A DNA stretch of 34,566 bases. Origin: Methylobacterium sp. (GTDB lineage: Bacteria > Pseudomonadota > Alphaproteobacteria > Rhizobiales > Beijerinckiaceae). The stretch lies in assembly GCA_013823325.1 (NCBI GenBank), contig PNLY01000060.1:1-34566 (forward strand), written 5' to 3'. The notes below the pieces were generated by a model, which was given only the letters and a program-made list of their open reading frames with translations, searched no databases and was not told the origin of the DNA. Each line of letters starts with the position of its first letter. The first letter of the stretch is position 1. The position numbers and the translations under genes are program-made. Shown in pieces: positions 16,121 through 23,780 of this stretch.

Positions 16121-17217
16121 TGCGCGTCCTGATCGCGACGGACGCCTGGCGCCCGCAGATCAACGGCGTGGTGCGCTCGCTGGAGCGGATGGTGGAGGCG
16201 GCGCCTGAGTTCGGCGTCACCCCGCATATGCTGACGCCGGAAGGCTTCTGGCAGGTCGGGCTGCCGTCCTATCCCGATATCCGCATCGCCCTGGCGACGC
16301 GCCGGCATGTCGCTCGGCGCATCGCCGAGTTCGGCCCCGACCATATCCATATCGCGACCGAGGGGCCGATCGGCTGGCTGACGCGCGCCGTCTGCCTCGC
16401 CCAGAAGCGCACCTTCACGACGAGCTACCACACCCGTTTCCCGCAATATGTCGCGGCGCGCTGGCCGATCCCGGAGAGCTGGAGCTATCGCTTCCTGCGC
16501 CGCTTCCACGGGCCGGCGGCGGGCGTCATGGTCTCGACCGCCACCGTCGAGGCCGAGCTGCGGGCGCATGGCTTCGAGCGCATCCTGCGCTGGGGTCGGG
16601 GCGTCGATCTCTCGCTGTTCCATCCACGGCCAGAGAGCGTGCTCGACCTGCCGCGGCCAATCTTCCTCAGCGTCGGCCGCGTGGCGGTCGAGAAGAACCT
16701 CGAGGCCTTCCTGTCGCTGCGCCTGCCCGGCAGCAAGGTCGTGGTCGGCGACGGGCCGGCCCGCGCCGACCTGCAGCGTGCCTTCCCGGAGGCGCATTTC
16801 CTCGGCGCGCGCGAAGGCGAGGACCTCGCGGCGATCTATGCTTCCTCCGACGTCTTCGTCTTCCCGAGCCTGACCGACACCTTCGGCATCGTGCTGCTGG
16901 AGGCGGCGGCGAGCGGGTTGCCGGTCGCAGCCTTCCCGGTGCAGGGACCAAGCGATGTCTTCGCCGGCAGCGAGGCGGCGGTGCTGCACGAGGACTTGCG
17001 CAGTGCCGCGCTCTCGGCCCTGCGCCTGCCGCGCGAAGCCGGATTGCAGCTCGCCCAGCGCCATAGCTGGCACAGCAGCGCCGAGCAGTTCTACGGCCAT
17101 ATGCGCTGGGCGATGCAGACGGCCGCGGCTGGAAAAGCGGCGCGCGTCGAACCGGCGCCGGCCTCGACAGCCCTCTCCGTCCGGTTGGAGCCGGCGGAGG
17201 GGAAGGAATTCGCGTAG
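16120..17217 (+). CDS. Family 4-type glycosyltransferase, Agt-like (diacylglycerol glycosyltransferase candidate)
   Basis: A 365-residue GT-B glycosyltransferase. The N-terminus (MRVLIATDAWRPQINGVV) and YHTRFPQYV segment are shared with the MgtA/SQD2-like group. The C-terminal domain has SVGRVAVEKNLEAFL and the nucleotide-sugar signature DTFGIVLLEAAASGLPV with the EX7E-type region. Agrobacterium Agt, of this type, adds glucose or glucuronate to diacylglycerol during phosphate limitation. Coupling to a PlcP-like enzyme by TGATG overlap supports the same role here; donor specificity cannot be read from sequence. A large palindrome follows 20 bases after the stop. Confidence 0.85.
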   Translation: MRVLIATDAWRPQINGVVRSLERMVEAAPEFGVTPHMLTPEGFWQVGLPSYPDIRIALATRRHVARRIAEFGPDHIHIATEGPIGWLTRAVCLAQKRTFTTSYHTRFPQYVAARWPIPESWSYRFLRRFHGPAAGVMVSTATVEAELRAHGFERILRWGRGVDLSLFHPRPESVLDLPRPIFLSVGRVAVEKNLEAFLSLRLPGSKVVVGDGPARADLQRAFPEAHFLGAREGEDLAAIYASSDVFVFPSLTDTFGIVLLEAAASGLPVAAFPVQGPSDVFAGSEAAVLHEDLRSAALSALRLPREAGLQLAQRHSWHSSAEQFYGHMRWAMQTAAAGKAARVEPAPASTALSVRLEPAEGKEFA

Positions 17218-17236
17218 AGTCTGGAAGTTTCTCTCG

Positions 17237-17352
17237 GCCCTCATCCTGAGGAGCCGCGCAGCGGCGTCTCGAAGGATGTTCCAGCTGGTTCCAGAGCCTC
17301 CTGAAGCATCCTTCGAGACGCGCTCTTGCAGAGCGCTCCTCAGGATGAGGGC
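17237..17352. repeat. Two-level intergenic palindrome (CCTCATCCTGAGGA type)
   Basis: GCCCTCATCCTGAGGAGC (17237-17254) is matched perfectly by its reverse complement at 17335-17352, and CGTCTCGAAGGATG (17265-17278) by its complement at 17307-17320. The 116-base element lies between the convergent glycosyltransferase and antiporter genes and may serve as a two-way transcription barrier. I recall this palindrome class as abundant in Rhizobiales genomes. Confidence 0.8.
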
Positions 17353-17383
17353 TCAGGTGTTTTTCAAGTGCCGTACTTTAGCG

Positions 17384-19171
17384 TCACAGCCTGCGTGAAC
17401 GCGCATGGCGCGGCAGCGCCGGCTGCGGGGCGCTTGCTGGCTTGAGCTCGCTGCGGAAATCGTCGCGGCGCTGATGCACCGAGGCGATGACGAGGCCCAT
17501 CGGTACGCCGAGGCCGACCAGCGCCGCTTCCGACAATTGCAGGCTGGCCTCGATCGTCTCCGGCACGGCATCGTTGACGCCGATCTCGTAGAGATGGCGC
17601 GCATGCTTGGCGTCGCGGGCGCGGGCGACGATGACGAGGTCTGGCCTCATGCCGCGGGCTGCTTCGACGATCTCGTCGACGGCGCGGGGATTGTCGATGG
17701 TGACGATCAGCGCGGTCGCTTCCTCAAGGCCGCAGAGCCGCAGGAAATCCGGCTTGGTGGCGTTGCCGTAGAAAGCCGGGCGGCCAGCGCGGCGCTGCGC
17801 TGCGATCAGCGAGGGATCAGCGTCGACGGCGATGTAAGGCACCTTGTGCTGCGAGAGCATCTCGCCGACCAGGCGCCCGACCCGGCCGAGCCCGACGACG
17901 ATGGCGCGCGGGGCATGATCGTCCGGCGGCAGGATGCTCGCTTCGTCCGGAAGCTTCACCGCCGGGGCCAGGCGCGCGGAGAGCTTCCGCGCCATGCGGG
18001 CGGCGAGCGGCAGGAAGATCATGGTCAGCGAGACGCCGGCGAGCACGAGCGAGGCGGCGTTCTGGTCGACCAGCTTGGCCGCGACGGAGGCGGTCAGCAG
18101 CACGAAAGCGAACTCGCCGCCGGGGCCGATCATGATCGCGGTTTCGAGCGCGGTCGGGACCGACAGTTTGAAATAGCGGGCGAACAGGAAGGTGATCGCG
18201 ACCTTGGCGAGGAAGAGTCCGGCGGCGATGCTCAGGATGGCAACCGGCTGGGCCGCCAGCGCCGCCGGGTTCACGCTCATGCCGACGGTGAGGAAGAAGA
18301 CGCCGATCAGCAGCGATTTGAACGGCTCGATCGTCACCTCGATGGCGCGGCGATACTCGGTCTCGGCCAGCAGCAAACCGGCGATGAAGGCACCCAGCCC
18401 CATGGAGAGCCCCGCCGCCGCGGCGATCAACCCGGTGCCGAGCGCGACCAGCAGGGTCGCCGCCATGAAGCTCTCGGAGGAATCGGTCGAGGCGACCAGG
18501 CGGAAGAGCGGACGCATGGCGAGGCGGCCGATCACGATGATGGCGGCGACGGCCGCGATCGCTTGCAGCAGCGCCTGGGTCAGGCCGACGAGCAGCGAGC
18601 CGCCGTTCTGTGCGCCGAGCACACTGACAAGGAAGAGCAGGGGGATCACCGCCAGGTCCTGGCAGAGCAGGATGGCAAAGCTGGCGCGGCCAGCCGAGGA
18701 GGTGATGCGGCGATGGGCCGAAAGCAGTTCCACCACCATCGCGGTCGAGGACAAGGCGAGCGCCGTGCCGATCAATAGCGCCGCAGCGGGCGGCTGGCCG
18801 TAGGCGATGGCAACGGCACCGATCGCGGCGGCGCCGAAGGCGACCTGGCCGAGGCCGAGGCCGAAGACCAGCCGGCGCATGGTCATCAAGCGCTCATAGG
18901 AGAGCTCCAGCCCGATCACGAAGAGCAGGAAGGCGACGCCGAGCTCGGCCGGGCCGGCGAGCGCCTCGGCGTTCGAGACGGTGATCGTGCTGAGGAAGGG
19001 GATCTTGGCGACGAGGCCGCCGAGGCCATAGGGGCCGAGCACGGCGCCGCAGGCCATGAAGGCGACGACCGAATTGACGCGGAAACGCTTGGCGAAGGGC
19101 ACGATCACGCCGGCCGTGGCGAGCACGACCACGGCGTCACGATAGGCGGAAGGATCGATCGTCCCGGCCAC
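17384..19171 (-). CDS. CPA2 family monovalent cation:proton antiporter (KefB/YbaL-like)
   Basis: A 595-residue inner-membrane antiporter. The N-terminal part (about residues 1-390) holds some 12 hydrophobic segments of the Na+/H+ exchanger fold, with GPAELGVAFLLFVIGLELS, ALALSSTAMVVELL and GLGAFIAGLLLAETEYR, all typical of KefB/KefC/YbaL. The C-terminal part (about 415-530) is a TrkA-N/RCK_N nucleotide-binding domain starting AIVVGLGRVGRLVGEML, with D at the end of the second strand (VDAD). It probably exports K+ in exchange for protons under redox or pH control. No ancillary KefF/KefG gene is adjacent. Predicted to be monocistronic. Confidence 0.9.
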   Translation of the reverse strand: MAGTIDPSAYRDAVVVLATAGVIVPFAKRFRVNSVVAFMACGAVLGPYGLGGLVAKIPFLSTITVSNAEALAGPAELGVAFLLFVIGLELSYERLMTMRRLVFGLGLGQVAFGAAAIGAVAIAYGQPPAAALLIGTALALSSTAMVVELLSAHRRITSSAGRASFAILLCQDLAVIPLLFLVSVLGAQNGGSLLVGLTQALLQAIAAVAAIIVIGRLAMRPLFRLVASTDSSESFMAATLLVALGTGLIAAAAGLSMGLGAFIAGLLLAETEYRRAIEVTIEPFKSLLIGVFFLTVGMSVNPAALAAQPVAILSIAAGLFLAKVAITFLFARYFKLSVPTALETAIMIGPGGEFAFVLLTASVAAKLVDQNAASLVLAGVSLTMIFLPLAARMARKLSARLAPAVKLPDEASILPPDDHAPRAIVVGLGRVGRLVGEMLSQHKVPYIAVDADPSLIAAQRRAGRPAFYGNATKPDFLRLCGLEEATALIVTIDNPRAVDEIVEAARGMRPDLVIVARARDAKHARHLYEIGVNDAVPETIEASLQLSEAALVGLGVPMGLVIASVHQRRDDFRSELKPASAPQPALPRHARSRRL

Positions 19172-19351
19172 GTCACCCTCGAAGAATCAAGCGAAGCTGC
19201 TGATCTCTCAGCTTTGCGTCCCAGAGCCTTGCAACACAAACCAAATACGCATCGGGCTGACGAAAACTTGCCCCGCCGCCGGCTGACCTCTAATCACGAT
19301 GCCATTCGCGGCGGCAGCATGGCCGCGATCTCGCCACGCGAAGGGCTCCGC

Positions 19352-20197
19352 ATGCGCTTTACCGGCACCGCTTCTTACGTCGCCACCGAGGACCTGACCG
19401 TCGCGGTCAATGCCGCGATCCGGCTGGAGCGGCCGCTTCTCGTCAAGGGCGAGCCCGGCACCGGCAAGACGGTGCTGGCCGAGGAGATCGCCGCCGCGCT
19501 CGGGGCGCCGCTGCTGACCTGGCACGTCAAGTCGACCACCAAGGCGCAGCAGGGGCTCTATGAATACGATGCGGTCAGCCGCCTGCGCGACAGCCAGCTC
19601 GGCGATGCCCGCGTCTCCGACATCGCCAACTACATCAAGCGCGGCAAGCTCTGGGAGGCCTTCGTCTCGCCGGTGCGGCCGGTGCTGTTGATCGACGAGA
19701 TCGACAAGGCGGATATCGAGTTCCCGAACGACCTGCTGCTCGAGCTCGACCGCATGGAGTTCCATGTCTACGAGACCGGCCAGACCATCCGCGCGGCGCA
19801 GCGGCCGGTTATGATCATCACCTCGAACAACGAGAAGGAGCTTCCGGACGCCTTCCTGCGCCGCTGCTTCTTCCATTACATCCGCTTTCCGGACGCCGAG
19901 ACGATGCAGAAAATCGTCGAGGTGCATTTCCCCGGCATCAAGAAGCGCTTGATGGAGGAGGCGCTGCGCCTGTTCTTCGAGGTGCGCGAGGTGCCCGGCA
20001 TCAAGAAGAAGCCCTCGACCTCCGAACTGCTCGACTGGCTGAAGTTGCTCGTCGCCGACGATATCGGCCCCGAAGTGCTGCGCGAGCGCGATCCGCGCAA
20101 ACTGATCCCGCCGCTGCACGGCGCGCTGCTCAAGAACGAGCAGGACGTCTCGCTGTTCGAGAAGCTCGCCTTCATGGCGCGGCGGGAGAGCCGCTGA
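19352..20197 (+). CDS. MoxR-family AAA+ ATPase (CoxD-like)
   Basis: A 281-residue AAA+ ATPase with Walker A GEPGTGKT (33-40), Walker B LLIDEIDKAD and sensor region ITSNNEKELPDAFLRRC. The closest recognisable group is the MoxR/CoxD type, chaperone-like ATPases that mature enzyme complexes; CoxD helps assemble the CO dehydrogenase active site. The ATG at 19352 is chosen because AAGGG lies 7 bases upstream and homologues begin near MRFTGTASYVAT; an ATG at 19319 would add eleven residues. The usual downstream VWA (CoxE-like) partner is absent: a lipoprotein gene on the opposite strand overlaps its last 26 bases. Confidence 0.88.
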   Translation: MRFTGTASYVATEDLTVAVNAAIRLERPLLVKGEPGTGKTVLAEEIAAALGAPLLTWHVKSTTKAQQGLYEYDAVSRLRDSQLGDARVSDIANYIKRGKLWEAFVSPVRPVLLIDEIDKADIEFPNDLLLELDRMEFHVYETGQTIRAAQRPVMIITSNNEKELPDAFLRRCFFHYIRFPDAETMQKIVEVHFPGIKKRLMEEALRLFFEVREVPGIKKKPSTSELLDWLKLLVADDIGPEVLRERDPRKLIPPLHGALLKNEQDVSLFEKLAFMARRESR

Positions 20198-20804
20198 GCT
20201 TCGCTTCGGGCACTGCGTCGCAAGGCGGGATCGCGGTGGCGAGATCGACCTTGGGATCGATCTCGCGGACGGCTTCCTTGAGGTCGAAATCGCGCATCAG
20301 CAGGACATAATCCTGCGTTTCAGATGTCCTGAGATAACCTGACATCGCGATCGGCTTGCCTGAGAGCTCGCCGAAGCGGCAGGCCTTGTCGGCTCCGAGA
20401 GCCAGGCTGCCGCGATTGCCGCTGTTCTGCGGGCCGGCGAACATTTCCTCGCGGAAGGCGCTAAGGCGCGCGGCGTCGGCCCGGCTCAGCCTGAACAAGG
20501 TGAAGCGCCGCCCCGGCGAGGCGATCGCCGGCAGCTTCGCCAACTCGGCGGCATCGCGCACCTCCTCCAGCACGACCTTGCGCTCATGGCGCCCGCCATC
20601 CTTGGGCAAGGCGACGAGTGTCATGGTGACGCCGCCCGGCAGTGTGCGGATGTCGGACGGCAGGCTGATGCCGGCGCGCAGCTCGGCGAGGTCGGTCGTC
20701 CTGATATCGACCTTGGACAGCTTCGGCAGCGAGGCCAGCGGGACGTGGCCGCAGCCGGCGAGCAGGCCGCAAAGCAGGAATTTGGCGGGCAGGGCTGTGT
20801 GCAT
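20172..20804 (-). CDS. Hypothetical lipoprotein
   Basis: A 210-residue protein not recognised. The N-terminus is a lipoprotein signal: a positive start, a hydrophobic run and a lipobox ending L15-A16-G17-C18. The mature part is hydrophilic, with paired beta-like segments (GVTMTLVALPKDGG, GRRFTLFRLSRADAARL) and two further Cys residues (FGxx region and PPCDAVPEA). It should be membrane-anchored in the periplasm. It overlaps the MoxR 3' end tail to tail by 26 bases and is divergent from the DUF2975 gene, sharing a 78-base AT-rich promoter region. Confidence 0.72.
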   Translation of the reverse strand: MHTALPAKFLLCGLLAGCGHVPLASLPKLSKVDIRTTDLAELRAGISLPSDIRTLPGGVTMTLVALPKDGGRHERKVVLEEVRDAAELAKLPAIASPGRRFTLFRLSRADAARLSAFREEMFAGPQNSGNRGSLALGADKACRFGELSGKPIAMSGYLRTSETQDYVLLMRDFDLKEAVREIDPKVDLATAIPPCDAVPEAKLSGSPAAP

Positions 20805-20825
20805 CGAGCTTTCCGATAAATGGCT

Positions 20826-20865
20826 TTGACATTCAGAAATTCGTCTCTTAGTTTAATTTTGTCAA
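20826..20865. promoter_or_regulatory. Divergent promoter region with opposed TTGACA boxes
   Basis: TTGACA (20826-20831) and TAGTTT (20849-20854) are 17 bases apart, a good sigma-70 promoter for the DUF2975 gene. A second TTGACA on the minus strand (TGTCAA at 20860-20865) faces it, so the two -35 boxes form an inverted repeat in AT-rich DNA. Firing in one direction should hinder the other, and the symmetric site could also be an operator for the small HTH protein encoded downstream. Confidence 0.5.
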
Positions 20866-20882
20866 TGACGGAGTGAATAGAC

Positions 20883-21449
20883 ATGACATCCCTTGCGAGC
20901 TCCGCCCAGGATCGGTCCGCCATGGCGAGGCTGCGGCGTGTGAGCATGGTCGCGCGTATCCTGTGCATTGCAGCGGCGGCCTTGATGGCGTTCGGCGCCG
21001 TCTGGCTCTGGCGCAATCCCGAGCAGCTCGCCGCCTATGCCCGCGGCACGATCGGCGTCAGCGCCCCGGTCGGCCCGTTCTCGGAGCGCGGCTATTGGGC
21101 CGCGCTGACGCTCGGCCTCGTACCTGCGGGCCTCTTCGTTGCCGCGATGTTGCGGCTGTCGAGCCTGTTCGGCCGCTTCGGCCGCGGCCGGGTGCTGGAA
21201 GAAGAGAATGCGCAGCGGCTCGCGCGGGTCGGCTGGCTGCTGACGGCAATGGGCGTCGCCACGCCGCTGGCGCGCGCGCTGCAGAGCGTGGCGCTGACCT
21301 TCGACAACCCTTCAGGCCAGAAGCAATTGGCGATCACGCTCGATCCGGGGACGTTCGGCGTGCTGGCCGCCGGGGCGGCGCTGGTCGCCTTCGGGCTGGT
21401 GCTCAAGGAGGCGGTCCGCCTCGCGGACGAGAATCAGAGTTTCGTGTAG
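20883..21449 (+). CDS. DUF2975 membrane protein
   Basis: A 188-residue membrane protein with four hydrophobic segments (about residues 24-43, 70-92, 117-135 and 155-175), fitting DUF2975. Between segments two and three it has the charged stretch FGRFGRGRVLEEENAQRLARVGWLL, a family feature. DUF2975 proteins regularly precede a YozG-type HTH protein, as here, but their function is unknown. The ATG at 20883 lies just downstream of a clear promoter; a second ATG at 20922 is possible. The following HTH gene starts after ten bases. Confidence 0.82.
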   Translation: MTSLASSAQDRSAMARLRRVSMVARILCIAAAALMAFGAVWLWRNPEQLAAYARGTIGVSAPVGPFSERGYWAALTLGLVPAGLFVAAMLRLSSLFGRFGRGRVLEEENAQRLARVGWLLTAMGVATPLARALQSVALTFDNPSGQKQLAITLDPGTFGVLAAGAALVAFGLVLKEAVRLADENQSFV

Positions 21450-21459
21450 GAGTTAGGCG

Positions 21460-21705
21460 ATGCCGATCATCGTCGAACTCGATGTCATGCTGGCGCGTCG
21501 CAAGATGCGCTCGAAGGAACTGGCCCAGCGCATCGGGCTGACCGAGCAGCAGGTCTCGCAGCTGAAATCCGGCAAGGTCCGCGGCATGCGCTTCGATACG
21601 TTGACGCGGATCTGTGCCGTGCTCGACTGCCAGCCGGGGGATCTGCTGCGCTACGAGCCCGGCGCTGATGACCTTGCGCCCGGCTCCGATGGCGACGATG
21701 CGTAA
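21460..21705 (+). CDS. Small Cro/C1-type HTH regulator (YozG-like)
   Basis: An 81-residue protein that is almost entirely one helix-turn-helix domain: MRSKELAQRIGLTEQQVSQLKSGKVRGMRFDTLTRICAVLDCQPGDLL. This is the compact HTH type paired with DUF2975 membrane proteins. It follows that gene by ten bases with TAGGAGT as ribosome-binding site, so both are read together. It probably regulates its own operon; the opposed -35 boxes upstream are the likely site. The acidic C-terminal tail has no recognised role. Confidence 0.87.
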   Translation: MPIIVELDVMLARRKMRSKELAQRIGLTEQQVSQLKSGKVRGMRFDTLTRICAVLDCQPGDLLRYEPGADDLAPGSDGDDA

Positions 21706-21711
21706 TGCCTG

Positions 21712-22974
21712 TCAGCCCAGCCCGAGCAGCGGGCGCGCCTGCAGCGCCGCGACGAGCGCCGTCGCGGTGAGGGCGGCATAGGCGGCCGAGACCGTCCCGA
21801 GCGCGACCAGCCCGGCCTTGCTTTGCCGCGTCGCCAGCCACAGGACCATGCCGATCGCCGGGATGATCTGCAGGGCGTGCAGGCCGAGGAAATGCGCGAT
21901 GCGCAGGTCGCCGATCGTCAGCGACCAGCCGAGGAAGGGGATTGTCCGGTGCGCGTCGGGTACGGCGCCGACATAGTGCCCGCTGGCGCTGGAGCCGAGC
22001 AGGGCGCCGCTCAGCAGCCCGAAGACGCAGGTGAGGGCGAGGCCGGCAACCAGCGACCAGCGCACGACCTGCGGCATGGGGGCGGCGTCGCGGCGGGACA
22101 GGCCATAGGCGAGGAAGCCCGGCGCGACCGTGAACATCACCGCGCCGATGCCCATCAGGGCATAGAGCGCGATACCGATCCAGTCGTCGCGATTATAATG
22201 CGAGGCTTCGACGCGCGAGGCGCGCCAGGCGATGTAGAGCACCTCCAGCACGATCGGCACGATCACCGGCCAGACCATGTAGCGCCCGAGCCAGGAGGCG
22301 CGGAAGCGGTCGCTCGCCAGCGGCAGGAACAGCGCCAGCGTCAGCAGGTAGAGGGCGACCGAGAGCTCGAATTTCAGCGGCTTGATCCAGGTGTCAACGC
22401 CCTGGAACTGCCGGGGGTCGATCAGCCAGGCGAAAAGCGTTGGGACCGCCAGAGCGAGCATGGCGAAGGCTGCGGCTGTGAGGCGCGGCTCCAGTTCGAG
22501 ATCGGGCAGCCAGGCCGGGAGGCGGGCCTGCAGGCGGGCGATCCGGTCTTCGCGCGCGAGGCGGAAGCTGGCCTCCAGCAGCAGATAGGTCAGATAGCCG
22601 ACAGGGCCGAACAGGAAGGTCAGCAACAGCACCGGCAGCATCAGCCAGTGCGGGATCGCTTCTGCCTGCGAGCGCCGCAGGATCCAGTTGCCGAGGACGA
22701 GGTCGAAGGCGAGGTAATGCACCCAGCCGGCGAGCAACAGCGGCTTCGAGGCGAACAGGGCCGCGACCGAATCGAGCGAGGAGAAGCCGCCCTTGGCGTC
22801 ATGCCAATGGACGGCGATCAACATGGCATAGCCGAGCGAGAGCAGCGCCGGGATGATCCAGCCGGCGAGCGCTGCCGAGATGCCGCGCCAGCGTGGCAGG
22901 AGGATCAGGGCGGCCCAGCCGATCATGGCGAGCTGGCCCGCCCGGGCGAAGGCGTCATCCAAGCTGAGAGGCAT
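21712..22974 (-). CDS. Membrane protein with N-terminal ABA4-like domain and second membrane module
   Basis: About 420 residues, strongly hydrophobic. The N-terminal third (about residues 10-135) matches the ABA4-like (DUF4281) family: GWIIPALLSLGYAML, LAGWVHYLAFDLVLGNWILRRSQ and LLTFLFGPVGYLTYLLL. Plant ABA4 is needed for neoxanthin formation; bacterial roles are unclear. The remainder, not recognised, has about seven more hydrophobic segments and a conserved-looking WIKPLKFELSVALYLL and SRVEASHYNRDDW. It therefore appears to be a fusion. The ATG at 22974 has GGAG 6 bases upstream; 22977 and a GTG at 22995 are alternatives. It is divergent from the TetR gene. Confidence 0.75.
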   Translation of the reverse strand: MPLSLDDAFARAGQLAMIGWAALILLPRWRGISAALAGWIIPALLSLGYAMLIAVHWHDAKGGFSSLDSVAALFASKPLLLAGWVHYLAFDLVLGNWILRRSQAEAIPHWLMLPVLLLTFLFGPVGYLTYLLLEASFRLAREDRIARLQARLPAWLPDLELEPRLTAAAFAMLALAVPTLFAWLIDPRQFQGVDTWIKPLKFELSVALYLLTLALFLPLASDRFRASWLGRYMVWPVIVPIVLEVLYIAWRASRVEASHYNRDDWIGIALYALMGIGAVMFTVAPGFLAYGLSRRDAAPMPQVVRWSLVAGLALTCVFGLLSGALLGSSASGHYVGAVPDAHRTIPFLGWSLTIGDLRIAHFLGLHALQIIPAIGMVLWLATRQSKAGLVALGTVSAAYAALTATALVAALQARPLLGLG

Positions 22975-23027
22975 CATGCGCTCCAATCTTGACACCGTTC
23001 AGTTGCGGCATTGTCCTATTGCGTTAT

Positions 23028-23042
23028 CTTGACGGCGTCAAG
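23028..23042. promoter_or_regulatory. Candidate TetR operator between divergent genes
   Basis: CTTGAC-GGC-GTCAAG is a perfect inverted repeat 33 bases before the TetR ATG. On the minus strand TTGACG within it, then 17 bases, then TAGGAC, gives a plausible promoter for the ABA4-like gene, so TetR binding here would block it. A further CTTGAC half-site lies at 22988-22993. Confidence 0.45.
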
Positions 23043-23075
23043 TTTGATGGCGGCGGTGTGCGGGCAGGGCGTGCG

Positions 23076-23780
23076 ATGGATAGCAAGGTCGGCAAGCGGG
23101 GCGGCTATCACCATGGCGACCTGCGCCAGGCGATGATCGACGCGGCCGAGGCGGTGCTGGCCGAGAAGGGCATCGGCGGCTTCACGCTGCGCGAATGCGC
23201 CCGCCGGGCCGGCGTCTCGCCGGCGGCGCCGGCGCATCATTTCGGCAACCTGGTCGGACTCCTGACCGCGATCGCGACGCTCGGCTTCGACGATCTGTCC
23301 GAGAGCATGGAGGCGGCCGTCGCAAAGGCCCGGGCGGCCGGCGGCGATCGGCTCGCCGCAATCTGCGAGGCCTATCTCGCCGTCGCATTGACGCGGCCTG
23401 GCCGCTTCCGCGTCGTCTTCGGGCGGCTCGGTCTGAAGAGTGGCGACGATGATCTGCGCCGCGCCGCCGTCCGCGCCTTCGGCATCCTGGTGCGCGAGAC
23501 CAAGCTGGCATTGGGGCGCGAGCTCGACGGCGATGTGCTGACGCGGCTGCCGTCGAGCTATGGCGAGGATGCCGATCTCGCCGAGATCCTGTTCGTCTGG
23601 TCGATCACGCACGGCTTCTCGACCATGCTGATCGATGGCCAGCTCGCACCGCTCGAGATGCAGCCGGGCGGGCGCGAGCGGCTGATTGGGCTCTATTCCG
23701 GCCGGCTGATGCAGATGCTGCTCGCTGCTGTCGGGAGTTCGGCAGCCAAGCCACTCGCAAATCCCGCCAGCCATGGTTAG
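23076..23780 (+). CDS. TetR/AcrR family transcriptional regulator
   Basis: A 234-residue regulator. The N-terminal HTH domain (residues 10-65) begins with GGYHHGDLRQAMIDAAEAVLAEKG and contains FTLRECARRAGVSPAAPAHHF, a subgroup recognisable by the YHHGDLR start. The C-terminal ligand domain (about 80-215) is of the WHG/TetR_C type. The ATG at 23076 fits the domain start; an upstream in-frame start would run through the promoter region. It is divergent from the ABA4-like gene and first of a tight run: the next gene starts directly after its stop codon. Confidence 0.88.
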   Translation: MDSKVGKRGGYHHGDLRQAMIDAAEAVLAEKGIGGFTLRECARRAGVSPAAPAHHFGNLVGLLTAIATLGFDDLSESMEAAVAKARAAGGDRLAAICEAYLAVALTRPGRFRVVFGRLGLKSGDDDLRRAAVRAFGILVRETKLALGRELDGDVLTRLPSSYGEDADLAEILFVWSITHGFSTMLIDGQLAPLEMQPGGRERLIGLYSGRLMQMLLAAVGSSAAKPLANPASHG

